DNA of 64,000 bases from positions 1-64,000 of the forward strand of contig NZ_QLVD01000005.1 in NCBI RefSeq assembly GCF_003352835.1, read 5' to 3'. This document shows positions 1-8,399 of this stretch, piece after piece. Made by a program: the position numbers and the translations under genes. The first letter of the stretch is position 1; every line of letters begins with the position of its first letter. The notes under the pieces were generated by a model, which had not been told where the DNA came from, made no database searches, and was given only the letters and a program-made list of their open reading frames with translations. Source of the DNA: Ornithinimicrobium murale (lineage in GTDB: Bacteria > Actinomycetota > Actinomycetes > Actinomycetales > Dermatophilaceae).

Positions 1-118
1 TTACGGCGGCCATAGCGAGAGGGAAACGCCCGGACACATACCGAACCCGGAAGCTAAGCCTCTCAGCGCCGATGGTACTGCACTGGAGACGGTGTGGGAG
101 AGTAGGACACCGCCGGAC
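1..118 (+). rRNA. rrf: 5S ribosomal RNA (5' end at the window edge)
   Basis: The sequence shows the bacterial 5S signature: a 5' GGCGGCCATAGCGAGAGGGA block, the central CCGAACCCGGAAGCTAAGCC block, GCCGATGGTACTGC, and a 3' GGGAGAGTAGGACACCGCC arm that pairs with the 5' end. It closely follows the actinobacterial 5S consensus. One or two bases may be missing at the 5' end because the window starts here; the 3' end is placed within about two bases. A terminator hairpin follows directly, so this is the last gene of an rRNA operon whose 16S and 23S genes lie outside the window. Confidence 0.96.
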
Positions 119-128
119 GAACATTCCT

Positions 129-166
129 AGTAGCCCCGTCCTGACTTCGGTCAGGGCGGGGCTACT
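129..166 (+). terminator. rRNA operon terminator hairpin
   Basis: A 16-bp stem (129-144 with 151-166, one G-U pair) closed by a CTTCGG loop starts about 10 bases after the 5S gene. The stable tetraloop-type loop and the position are typical of rRNA operon terminators. No U-tract follows. Confidence 0.85.
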
Positions 167-185
167 GGCATGTCCGGACGAGGCC

Positions 186-268
186 GTCGACCGCGGCCTG
201 GACCGTCTGCCGCGGTCTGGACGTCGACCACGGCCTGGACCGGCGGCGGTCTGGACCGTCGACCACGG
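186..268. repeat. Imperfect ~18-bp GC-rich tandem repeats upstream of dnaE
   Basis: Four and a half degenerate units of the form GTCGACCRCGGYCTGGACC lie side by side between the rRNA terminator and dnaE (units start near 186, 205, 223, 242 and 258). The 119-431 gap otherwise holds only the terminator and the dnaE -10 box. No convincing gene is seen in it. Confidence 0.5.
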
Positions 269-418
269 TGACGGACTGGGCTCCGTCAGCTGTCGGCATA
301 CCTGATGCAGGTGGGCCCGGAGGGGTCCCTGGGACGCGGGTGACCGCTGTTGTCGCAGGTCATCGAGACGCGTGCGTCGAGCACGGTGAGCCGGGTCAGG
401 ACTGTCACCGCGGCGACC

Positions 419-424
419 TAGAAT
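419..424 (+). promoter_or_regulatory. dnaE -10 box, leaderless arrangement
   Basis: TAGAAT ends seven bases before the dnaE ATG, so transcription is expected to start at or next to the start codon. No Shine-Dalgarno sequence precedes the ATG. No clear -35 hexamer was found at the standard distance. Confidence 0.55.
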
Positions 425-431
425 CAACACG

Positions 432-3400
432 ATGTCCACCTCAGCCAGCGCCCCCAGCTTCGTCCACCTGCACAACCACACTGAGTACTCGATGCTCGAC
501 GGGGCTGCCCGGATCACCGACATGTTCGATCGGGCGGCGGAGTTGGAGATGCCGGCGATCGCGACCACCGACCACGGCTATATCTTCGGTGCGCACGAGT
601 TCTGGAGCGCGGGGCAGAAGGCCGGTGTGAAGCCGATCATCGGCCTGGAGGCCTACGTCACGCCCGGGACGCACCGCACGGACCGCACGCGCGTGAAGTA
701 CGGCGACGGCGGGCGCGACGACGTGTCAGGCTCGGGTGCCTACACGCACATGACGATGTGGGCGCGGAACAACAACGGGCTGCACAACCTGTTCCGGATG
801 GCCTCCCTCGCGTCCCTGGAGGGCTACTACTTCAAGCCACGGATGGACCGCGAGCTGCTGGAGACCTACGGTCAGGGGATCATCGCGACCACGGGTTGCC
901 CCTCGGGTGAGGTGCAGACCCGGCTCCGGTTCGGGCAGTATGCCGAGGCGCGCCAGTATGCCGCCGACATGCAGGACATCTTCGGCAAGGAGAACTACTT
1001 CCTGGAGCTGATGGACCACGGGATCGACATCGAGCGGCGCACCCGGCAGGACCTGCTCAAGCTGGCCAAGGACCTTGACCTGCCGCTGGTGGCCACCAAC
1101 GACCTGCACTACACGAACAAGGAGGATGCCAAGGCGCACAGCGCGCTGCTGTGCATCCAGACCGCAGCGACCCTGCAGGACCCGAACCGGTTCCAGTTCC
1201 AGGGTGATGGCTACTACCTGAAGTCCGCCGAGGAGATGCGGGACATCTGGCGCGAGCTCCCGGAGGCGTGCGACAACACCCTGCTGATCGCGGAGCGCTG
1301 CGAGGTCTCCTTCACCGAGGGCGAGGGCCGGTTCATGCCGCGCTTCCCGGTCCCGGAGGGTGAGGACGAGACGTCCTGGTTCGTGAAGGAGGTCGAGGCC
1401 GGGCTGCACCGGCGGTTCCCCGAGGGTGTGCCGGATTACGCGCGCAAGCAGGCCGAGTACGAGTCAGACATCATTACTGGCAAGGGCTATTGCTTCCCCG
1501 GCGACACCCCCGTCCTCATGGCCGATGGGACGTGGAAGGCCATTGAGGATGTCTCCAAGGGTGAGGAGATCACCTCCGTCAGCACCTGGGACTATCGTTC
1601 CCAGACCGCAGTCGTCGACAACGTGCTGACGCGCCAGGTCGACGAGGAACTTCACGACATCCACCCGTTTGGACAGTCTTCACCAATCAGTGCCACGGCT
1701 GAGCACCCGTTCCTCGTGAGCGGGAAGGGATGGGTGAAGGCAGAGGACGTCCGGGCGGGTGACGAAGTCTTGTTGGCTCAACCCGTGGCGCAGCCCTATC
1801 AACCATTCGACATGGGCGTCTTGATGCACGAGGCAGGATGGGAGGTTGTTCCCCAGGAGGGTGGCCGCCTCGCTCGGCTAGGCGGCGGAGAGCACCGTGT
1901 TGCTCGGCTGAACGCTGGGACCATGCCGGCGAAGGTCGAGTGGTCCGAGGACTTGATGTGGCTTCTGGGTTTGTGGGTCGCGGAAGGGCACCTCTATGAC
2001 CCCAATGGCTCCACGAACCCCGGACAGATCGGATGGACTCTCCACAAGGACGAACCAGCAGTCGCTCGACTGTGTGGTCTGATCGACCAGCTTGGACTCG
2101 GCTCCTCGCGGGTCTATTCGAAAGCCACCGCGTGTCAGCCTGACCACCAAGGCGTGGTCGTCATGCTCACCAACCACCCCTTGGCCCTCTTCCTGAAGCA
2201 CGTGTTCGGTTCCGGCGTGCATTCGAAGCGCATCGGACCGTGGGTTCAGTCTGTCCCAGAGAAAGGCGTGCGGGCCTTTATCGCTGGATGGCATGAGGGC
2301 GATGGTTACGTGGACACGCGTGGTCACCACATGGTCACGACGGTGAACCCGCAACTCGGGCGGCAACTGCGCGCCATGCTCCTGGCTTTGGGTCAGTGGG
2401 CAACCTTGATCAAGAGCCCTAGCCAACGGACGTGGAAGGTGAAGTGGATCCCAGCTCGCACCAAGTCGCCCTACAACGCCCGTTGCGTGGATGGTCGGTG
2501 GTGGGTTCGGGTCCGCGCGGTGGGCCGTCGGCCGCATGCCGGGACCGTCTTCAACCTCACAGTCTCCGGTGACCATACCTACGTGGCCGACGGTGTCACT
2601 GTGCACAACTGTGGCTACTTCTTGGTCGTCGCCGACTTCATCAACTGGGCCAAGAGCCAGAAGATCCGGGTGGGACCGGGCCGTGGCTCCGGAGCCGGCT
2701 CGATGTGCGCCTACGCGATGGGCATCACCGACCTCGACCCCATCCCGCACGGGCTGATCTTCGAGCGGTTCCTCAACCCCGAGCGCATGTCGATGCCCGA
2801 CTTCGACGTCGACTTCGATGACCGGCGCCGCTCCGAGGTCATCCAGTACGTCACCGAGAAGTATGGCGATGAGCGCGTCGCCATGATCGCGACCTACGGC
2901 ACCCTGAAGGCGAAGGCAGCGCTCAAGGACGCTTCGCGCGTCATGGGCTTCCCGTTCGCGATGGGGGAGCGGCTCACCAAGGCCATGCCGCCGTCCGTGA
3001 TGGGCAAGGACATCCCGCTGTCGGGGATCTATGACACCGAGCACCCGCGCTATGGCGAGGCGGGGGAGTTCCGGGAGCTGCTGCAGAACGACCAGGAAGC
3101 CGCCCAGGTCTTCGAGACGGCCACCGGTCTCGAGGGCCTGAAGCGCCAGTGGGGTGTGCACGCGGCCGGCGTCATCATGTCCAGCGAGCCGCTGCTCGAC
3201 GTGATCCCGATCATGCGCCGTGAGCAGGACGGTCAGGTCATCACACAGTTCGACTACCCGACGTGTGAGCGTCTCGGGCTGGTCAAGATGGACTTCCTGG
3301 GGCTACGCAACCTGACGATCCTGGACGATGCCATCGCCAACGTGAAGCTGAACCGTGGCGAGGACATCGACCTCGACGCGCTGTCCAAGGACATGACCGA

Positions 3401-5636
3401 CCCGAAGGCTTATGAGCTGCTCGGCCGCGGAGACACCCTGGGCGTCTTCCAGCTCGATGGCTCGGGCATGCGCCAACTGCTGCGGCTGATGCAGCCGGAC
3501 AACTTCGAGGACATCTCCGCAGCCCTCGCGCTCTATCGTCCCGGCCCGATGGGGGTCAACGCGCACACCAACTTCGCCCTGCGCAAGAACGACAAGCAGG
3601 AGGTCGTGCCGCTTGACCCCCAGCTGAAGGGGAAGCTCCAGCCGGAGATGGTGGAGGCGCTCGAACCGATCCTGGGCACGACCTATGGCTTGTGCGTCGC
3701 GGGCGACACCCTGATCACCGACGCCGACACCGGCGAGCGGGTGCGGATCGATGAGCTTTCCGAGCGGGTGACTTCCGGCTTCTTCACCTTTGGTGTGGAC
3801 GCCGAAGGCCAGGTCGTGCGGCGAAGGGTGAGTCACTGGTGGGAGATGCCGGCCAAGCCGGTTCTCACCGTGCGGACCGTCTCCGGTCAAGAGCTCCGGC
3901 TCTCTGCTGACCACAAGGTGCTGACCGACCGGGGCTGGATCCCCGCTGGCGACCTCCTGGTTGGTCTCGACCAGATCGCGGCCCCCCAACAGTCGGTGGA
4001 CGCTGCCCTGCTGGTGCGCGAGCCCGCCATGGCTGGCGGTGCAACGTCGGTGACCTCGCAGGCACACCCGACTGACGGCATACGGCCTCCCCACAGTGCG
4101 ATGGACTGGACCCAGGTCACCGAGATCACCGTCGGTGCATCCGAGCCGGTCTACGACATCACGGTCGAGGACGTCCACAACTTCATCTCCAGCGGCCTGG
4201 TGCTCTCGAACTGCATCTACCAGGAGCAGGTCATGGAGATCGCGCAGAAGCTCGCGGGCTACACGTTGGGCAACGCCGACCTGCTCCGCCGGGCTATGGG
4301 CAAGAAGAAGAAGGAGGTGCTCGACGCCGAGTACATCCCCTTCTCCGACGGCATGAAGGCCAATGGTTACAACGAGGCGTCGGTGGCTGCCCTCTGGGGC
4401 GTGCTGGTGCCGTTCTCGGACTATGCCTTCAACAAGGCGCACACCGCGGCCTATGGCGTCATCTCCTACTGGACCGCCTACCTGAAGGCCAACTACCCGG
4501 CCGAGTACATGGCCGCCCTGCTCACCAGCGTCCGCGACGACAAGGACAAGACCGCCCTCTATCTCAACGAGTGCCGCCGGATGGGCATCGCGGTGCTGCC
4601 GCCGGACGTCAACGAGTCGATCGCGAACTTCGCCGCTGTCGGCAAGGACATCCGTTTCGGTCTGGCGGCGATCCGCAACGTCGGCACCAACGTCGTCGAC
4701 GCGATCGTGGCCACCCGCACGGAGAAGGGCAAGTTCAGCTCGTTCGAGGACTTCCTGCGCAAGTGCCCCGCCGTGGTCTGCCAGAAGCGCACCATCGAGT
4801 CCCTCATCAAGGGCGGCGCCTTCGATGACCTGCAGCACCCCCGGCAGGGGCTGGTGACTGTGCACGAGCGCTACGTGGACGCCCTCGCCGAGGAGAAGAA
4901 GCAGGAGGCGATCGGGCAGGACAGTCTGTTCGGCGGCTTCGGCGGCGAGGAGCCCGACGTGCAGATCGTCACGTTGCCCCCAGTGCCGGATATCGAGTGG
5001 GAGAAGCAGATCAAGCTCGCCTTCGAGCGGGAGTATCTCGGCCTCTACGTCTCCGACCACCCGCTCAACGGCATCGAGCACATCCTGACCGCCAACGCCA
5101 CGGCCACGATCGGCCAGGTCGTCAGCGAGGACGGACCGCAGGACGGCGAGTTCATCACGGTGGCCGGGCTGATGACGTCGGTGCAGCTCAAGCGCACCAA
5201 GAACGGTGACCCGTATGCCCGGGTCCAGCTCGAGGATCTGGTCGGCTCGATCGAGTGCGTCTTCTTCCCGAAGTCCTACATGACGGTCTCCACGATGCTG
5301 GCGCCGGACACCGTGGCGGTCATTCGCGGCCGGTTCAAGCGCACCGAGGACACCACCGAGATCCTGGCGCAGGACCTGACGATCCCGGAGATCAAGGAGG
5401 GGCCGCGCGGGCCGGTGCTGCTGACCATGCCGCTGACCCGGGCGACGGACGGGCTGGCCAACAAGCTGCGCAATGTGCTCTCCCAACACCCCGGCTCCAC
5501 CGAGGTGCACGTCAAGCTCACCCAGCCCGGCCGTCAGGTGCTGCTGCGGCTGGACCCGACGTTGCGCGTCACCGCCTCACCGGAGTTCTTCGGAGACATC
5601 AAGGCCCTGCTCGGTCCGGCGGCGGTCGGCAGCTGA
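432..5636 (+). CDS. dnaE: DNA polymerase III alpha subunit with two inteins
   Basis: This is the catalytic subunit of the replicative DNA polymerase. The 1734-residue translation begins with a PHP-domain motif (HLHNHTEYSMLDG) and continues through GPGRGSGAGS and the polymerase aspartates in PDFDVDFDD to a C-terminal helix-hairpin-helix/OB region. Two in-frame insertions with intein motifs occupy residues 354-726 and 1088-1260. Removing both leaves about 1188 residues, the normal length for actinobacterial DnaE1, and rejoins the conserved GYFLVVADF and TYGL-CIYQEQVM segments. The start is supported by a -10 box seven bases upstream. The site used by the cyanobacterial split DnaE intein (FSDY/AFNK here, near 4410-4437) is unoccupied. 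Function of the mature protein should depend on both splicing events. Confidence 0.97.
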   Translation: MSTSASAPSFVHLHNHTEYSMLDGAARITDMFDRAAELEMPAIATTDHGYIFGAHEFWSAGQKAGVKPIIGLEAYVTPGTHRTDRTRVKYGDGGRDDVSGSGAYTHMTMWARNNNGLHNLFRMASLASLEGYYFKPRMDRELLETYGQGIIATTGCPSGEVQTRLRFGQYAEARQYAADMQDIFGKENYFLELMDHGIDIERRTRQDLLKLAKDLDLPLVATNDLHYTNKEDAKAHSALLCIQTAATLQDPNRFQFQGDGYYLKSAEEMRDIWRELPEACDNTLLIAERCEVSFTEGEGRFMPRFPVPEGEDETSWFVKEVEAGLHRRFPEGVPDYARKQAEYESDIITGKGYCFPGDTPVLMADGTWKAIEDVSKGEEITSVSTWDYRSQTAVVDNVLTRQVDEELHDIHPFGQSSPISATAEHPFLVSGKGWVKAEDVRAGDEVLLAQPVAQPYQPFDMGVLMHEAGWEVVPQEGGRLARLGGGEHRVARLNAGTMPAKVEWSEDLMWLLGLWVAEGHLYDPNGSTNPGQIGWTLHKDEPAVARLCGLIDQLGLGSSRVYSKATACQPDHQGVVVMLTNHPLALFLKHVFGSGVHSKRIGPWVQSVPEKGVRAFIAGWHEGDGYVDTRGHHMVTTVNPQLGRQLRAMLLALGQWATLIKSPSQRTWKVKWIPARTKSPYNARCVDGRWWVRVRAVGRRPHAGTVFNLTVSGDHTYVADGVTVHNCGYFLVVADFINWAKSQKIRVGPGRGSGAGSMCAYAMGITDLDPIPHGLIFERFLNPERMSMPDFDVDFDDRRRSEVIQYVTEKYGDERVAMIATYGTLKAKAALKDASRVMGFPFAMGERLTKAMPPSVMGKDIPLSGIYDTEHPRYGEAGEFRELLQNDQEAAQVFETATGLEGLKRQWGVHAAGVIMSSEPLLDVIPIMRREQDGQVITQFDYPTCERLGLVKMDFLGLRNLTILDDAIANVKLNRGEDIDLDALSKDMTDPKAYELLGRGDTLGVFQLDGSGMRQLLRLMQPDNFEDISAALALYRPGPMGVNAHTNFALRKNDKQEVVPLDPQLKGKLQPEMVEALEPILGTTYGLCVAGDTLITDADTGERVRIDELSERVTSGFFTFGVDAEGQVVRRRVSHWWEMPAKPVLTVRTVSGQELRLSADHKVLTDRGWIPAGDLLVGLDQIAAPQQSVDAALLVREPAMAGGATSVTSQAHPTDGIRPPHSAMDWTQVTEITVGASEPVYDITVEDVHNFISSGLVLSNCIYQEQVMEIAQKLAGYTLGNADLLRRAMGKKKKEVLDAEYIPFSDGMKANGYNEASVAALWGVLVPFSDYAFNKAHTAAYGVISYWTAYLKANYPAEYMAALLTSVRDDKDKTALYLNECRRMGIAVLPPDVNESIANFAAVGKDIRFGLAAIRNVGTNVVDAIVATRTEKGKFSSFEDFLRKCPAVVCQKRTIESLIKGGAFDDLQHPRQGLVTVHERYVDALAEEKKQEAIGQDSLFGGFGGEEPDVQIVTLPPVPDIEWEKQIKLAFEREYLGLYVSDHPLNGIEHILTANATATIGQVVSEDGPQDGEFITVAGLMTSVQLKRTKNGDPYARVQLEDLVGSIECVFFPKSYMTVSTMLAPDTVAVIRGRFKRTEDTTEILAQDLTIPEIKEGPRGPVLLTMPLTRATDGLANKLRNVLSQHPGSTEVHVKLTQPGRQVLLRLDPTLRVTASPEFFGDIKALLGPAAVGS
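1491..2609 (+). other. Intein 1 of DnaE, full-length with LAGLIDADG-type endonuclease domain
   Basis: A 373-residue protein-splicing element lies in frame inside dnaE. Block A is CFPGDTPVLMADG with the catalytic Cys1. Block B is TAEHPFLV (the TxxH motif). Two dodecapeptide-like endonuclease motifs, LLGLWVAEG and FIAGWHEGDG, lie in the middle. The C-terminal splicing motif ends in VHN, followed by the +1 cysteine of CGYFLVV. All residues needed for splicing are present. Both endonuclease motifs keep an acidic residue, so homing activity is possible. Base composition is visibly less GC-biased than the flanking extein, which suggests later acquisition. Confidence 0.93.
3693..4211 (+). other. Intein 2 of DnaE, mini-intein without endonuclease
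   Basis: A 173-residue splicing element starts at the Cys of CVAGDTLITDADTG and ends at Asn of GLVLSN, before the +1 Cys of CIYQEQVM. Block B reads SADHKVLTDRGW, with Ser in the usual Thr position and the His retained. The DITVEDVHNF segment gives block F. No dodecapeptide motifs are present, so it is a mini-intein that cannot home by itself. The penultimate residue is Ser, where most inteins have His; some functional inteins tolerate this. Confidence 0.9.
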
Positions 5637-5700
5637 GGTATGCGGAGTGCTCGCCCCCGCGAAGACCGGTCGGTGAGTGCTCGGGTCCAGCGCCTGTCCC

Positions 5701-5775
5701 GGTGAGGTCAGGTCCGGTGAGGTCAGGTCCGGTGAGGTCAGGTCCGTCGAGGTCGGGGCCGGTGAGGTCGGGGGA
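5701..5775. repeat. 15-bp tandem repeat, five units
   Basis: Five consecutive 15-bp units follow dnaE. The first three are identical (GGTGAGGTCAGGTCC) and the last two are degenerate. They lie between the convergent 3' ends of dnaE and the next gene. The unit length is a multiple of three, but no ribosome-binding site or conserved product supports translation. The rest of 5637-5890 shows nothing else recognisable. Confidence 0.85.
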
Positions 5776-5890
5776 CACAGGGCCGAGCGGGCGAAGACAT
5801 TGGCGTAGGCCAGCGACCGCCGCTCGAGCCCGCGGCCTCACCATGCCGCCCAGCCACGGCTGTCTCCTCCGGCCGGTCTGGTGGCATCCC

Positions 5891-7258
5891 TCAGGATTTC
5901 AACTCGCGGAAGGTGGGGGCGCTCACCAGACTCACCAGCCCGTGCCAGATGGCCAGCGCTTCCTGCTCGTCGGGGACCGCCTCGAGCACCGGACCGAAGA
6001 ACGCCCGCTGCGTGCCGCTGGGTGCGGTCAGGCGCAGGATCGGGGTGCCGACCTCGGCGTCGACCAGACCCACACCCGCTAGGTGCGAGGCCCGCAGCGC
6101 CTCGTCGTGCTCAGCGGAGGTGCCAGCCTCGGCCAGGCTGCCCGGCAGGCCGCACCGCTCCAGTGCGTCGTGGAAGGCGGCGAGCCAGTCGTGCCCCGTG
6201 GCCTCCTGCTCAGTCTGCCCCGCCTGCTCGGCAACCTCCTGGTCTGTGTCTTCACTCGAGCGCTCTCTGCCCTCGGGCGTGGTCCACAGGGCGTCGTAGA
6301 ACGCGCCGAGGGCCGCACTTCCGTGGGTGGTCTGCACGGCTGCGGCGATCCGGGCGGGGATCCACAGATACCCCTCGCTGTCGCCCTCGGGGTCCTCCGC
6401 ACGGTGCTCGTTCAGCACCGCCAGGCTCATCACGTGCCAGCGGATCTCCAGTGGCACCTGCCGGTCGACCAGGGCGAGCCAGCGGGCCGTGTGTCGGGTG
6501 AGTGGGCAGCTCGGGTCGAGCCAGAAGTCGACCTGCCACCTCTGGCGTCCCGTGTCCGAGAGCGCCTCCCGAAGCACCTCGGCCAGCTGTTCCGGGTGCG
6601 TCATGGGGAGCAGATGGGTCGCCCGGGGCACCGTGGTGACCCGGGTGTCGTGGCCGGCCTCCACATAGCGCCGCACGTGCACCCGCATCTGGTCGAACTG
6701 ACCGTTGACCAGGAAGACCGGGCACTCGACCTTCTCCAGCAGGCTGGCCCGGCACTCCTCGAAGACCATCTCCCAGGCGGCCGGGAGCGCGGCGTAGCCT
6801 TCGGCCCCGGGCAGAGCCTGGTCTCCGGCCCCGAGTCGGCGCATCACCGCGTTGGAGGCCCGCGCCATCCGCTCGGCCCCGACCCGGGGGAGCAGGTCGG
6901 CGAAGCGCCGGTAGACGCCCGCCAGCGGTCCGACCGGTTCGGCACTCGCCCCCACGAGGACCAGGGCGTCCAGAGCGCTCGGGTGCCTGTCGGCATACAG
7001 CATGGCCAGATAGCCGCCCAGGCTGTGCCCGGCCAGCACCACCCGCTGACCGGGGGAGCGGCCGTCCACGGCCGCCCGGATCGTCTCCAGCGCGGAGTCG
7101 GCGCTGAACTCCTCCGTGTGCCGCGAGCCGTGACCGGGCAGGTCGACCGGCACGAGCTCGGCATCGGGCAGCAGGGCGGGGTAGGCCTGCCACACGGAGG
7201 CGTCCATGCGGGTTCCGTGGACCAGCACGAGCCGGGGTGGGATGGCGGCGTCACTCAC
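5891..7258 (-). CDS. Alpha/beta hydrolase fused to a DsbA/Rv2466c-like thioredoxin-fold domain
   Basis: The 455-residue protein has two domains. Residues 1 to about 235 are an alpha/beta hydrolase: an HGTRMDASVW oxyanion region, the nucleophile elbow GHSLGG, an acidic GQFD turn and a late His in RATHLLP. Residues from about 240 resemble the DsbA-family enzymes typified by mycobacterial Rv2466c, a mycothiol-dependent nitroreductase: VDFWLDPSCPLT followed by WHVMSLAVLNEHR. The usual CPWC active site is CPLT here, so the second cysteine is missing and a dithiol mechanism is unlikely. The GTG start follows a TAGGCT -10 box by six bases, which indicates a leaderless transcript. It converges on dnaE. 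Substrate and exact reaction are unknown; the domain assignment is firmer than the function. Confidence 0.85.
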   Translation of the reverse strand: MSDAAIPPRLVLVHGTRMDASVWQAYPALLPDAELVPVDLPGHGSRHTEEFSADSALETIRAAVDGRSPGQRVVLAGHSLGGYLAMLYADRHPSALDALVLVGASAEPVGPLAGVYRRFADLLPRVGAERMARASNAVMRRLGAGDQALPGAEGYAALPAAWEMVFEECRASLLEKVECPVFLVNGQFDQMRVHVRRYVEAGHDTRVTTVPRATHLLPMTHPEQLAEVLREALSDTGRQRWQVDFWLDPSCPLTRHTARWLALVDRQVPLEIRWHVMSLAVLNEHRAEDPEGDSEGYLWIPARIAAAVQTTHGSAALGAFYDALWTTPEGRERSSEDTDQEVAEQAGQTEQEATGHDWLAAFHDALERCGLPGSLAEAGTSAEHDEALRASHLAGVGLVDAEVGTPILRLTAPSGTQRAFFGPVLEAVPDEQEALAIWHGLVSLVSAPTFRELKS

Positions 7259-7390
7259 CCTGTCAGCCTATGTGCCGTGACACGGCCCGTTCGGCGCGGG
7301 AAATCTCGACTTGGCCGTAACCTTGGTGCTTGTGTCAACGACAACGCGCCGTGCCGCTGCCCTGTCCGCTCTCGCGACGGCGGCCCGCTG

Positions 7391-8338
7391 ATGGCCGGCG
7401 GTCTGGTTGCGCTGCTGGATGACATCGCGGCGATCGCGCGCATCGCCGCCGCCTCGGTCGATGACGTGGCCGCGGCCGCGGGCCGGGCGGGCAGCAAGTC
7501 CCTCGGCGTGGTGATCGACGACGCGGCGGTCACTCCGCGCTATGTCACGGGCGCCAAGGCGGCCCGGGAGCTGCCGATCATCAAGAGGATCGCGATCGGC
7601 TCGATCCGCAACAAGCTGCTCTTCATCCTCCCGGCGATCATGCTGCTCAGCCAGTTCGTGCCGTGGACGCTGACCCCGATCCTGATGCTCGGGGGGACCT
7701 ATCTGTCCTTCGAGGGGGCGGAGAAGGTCTATGAGCTGATCACCGGACACCACAAGGGGGACCCGGACACCCCTGCCGTTGAGCAGGGGCCCGAGCAGGA
7801 GGACAAGATGGTGCGCGGCGCCATCACGACCGACTTCATCCTGTCCGCGGAGATCATGGTCATCGCGCTCAACGAGGTGACCGACGAGCCATTCGTCAGC
7901 CGGTTGATCATCCTGATCGTCGTGGCCCTGGGCATCACGGCACTGGTCTATGGTGCGGTGGCGCTGATCATCAAGATGGACGACATCGGGCTGCGGCTGG
8001 CCGAGAACGAGAGCGAGTTCTCCACCAGGGTCGGGACGGGCCTGGTCAAGGCCATGCCGATCGTGCTCAGCGTGCTCTCGAGCGTCGGCATCGTGGCCAT
8101 GCTCTGGGTCGGTGGCCACATCATCCTGGTGGGCATGAACGACCTGGGCTTCTCGCCGATCTATGACTGGGTCCACCACCTCGAGGAGATCGTCGGCGGC
8201 TGGATCCCGGCCATCGGCGGCGCGCTGTCCTGGCTGACCAACACCTTCTTCTCCGCCGTTCTCGGCCTGCTCTGGGGCGCGGTCATCGTGGTCGTGATGC
8301 ACTTCCTGCCGTTCGGCCGCAAGGACCCCGTCCACTGA
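7391..8338 (+). CDS. DUF808 family integral membrane protein (YedI-like)
   Basis: The 315-residue product starts MAGGLVALLDDIAAIARIAA, the usual DUF808 opening, and continues with DDVAAAAGRAGSKSLGVVIDDAAVTP. It has several long hydrophobic segments (for example LLFILPAIMLLSQFV, IILIVVALGITALVYGAVALI and VLGLLWGAVIVVVMHFLPF) joined by short loops, so it sits in the cytoplasmic membrane. The motif FEGAEKVYELI and the ALNEVTDEPFVSR loop are also typical. The ATG at 7391 fits the family N-terminus, although the open frame extends further upstream. Function of the family is unknown. It stands alone between genes on the opposite strand and the same strand without an operon partner. Confidence 0.9.
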   Translation: MAGGLVALLDDIAAIARIAAASVDDVAAAAGRAGSKSLGVVIDDAAVTPRYVTGAKAARELPIIKRIAIGSIRNKLLFILPAIMLLSQFVPWTLTPILMLGGTYLSFEGAEKVYELITGHHKGDPDTPAVEQGPEQEDKMVRGAITTDFILSAEIMVIALNEVTDEPFVSRLIILIVVALGITALVYGAVALIIKMDDIGLRLAENESEFSTRVGTGLVKAMPIVLSVLSSVGIVAMLWVGGHIILVGMNDLGFSPIYDWVHHLEEIVGGWIPAIGGALSWLTNTFFSAVLGLLWGAVIVVVMHFLPFGRKDPVH

Positions 8339-8399
8339 GCTGACACCGTGCGCCGGAACCCGTTGGGACCGGAGGCCGGGGACCGATAGCCTCGTGCGG

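Noticed and set aside
186..268. A protein-binding iteron array or replication element.
   Set aside because: The units are very degenerate and GC-rich. They lie downstream of an rRNA operon with no replication gene of the DnaA/Rep type nearby.
3693..4211. An insertion sequence or an intron inside dnaE.
   Set aside because: The frame is open throughout and shows intein blocks with Cys1, a terminal Asn and a +1 Cys. The flanks rejoin to a normal DnaE segment.
5255..8338. Long open frames overlapping dnaE, the hydrolase fusion and the DUF808 gene.
   Set aside because: They are shadows on the wrong frame or strand of well-supported genes, with Arg/Gly/Pro-rich translations typical of high-GC DNA. 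Only the part of the plus-strand frame from 7391 (DUF808) is real.
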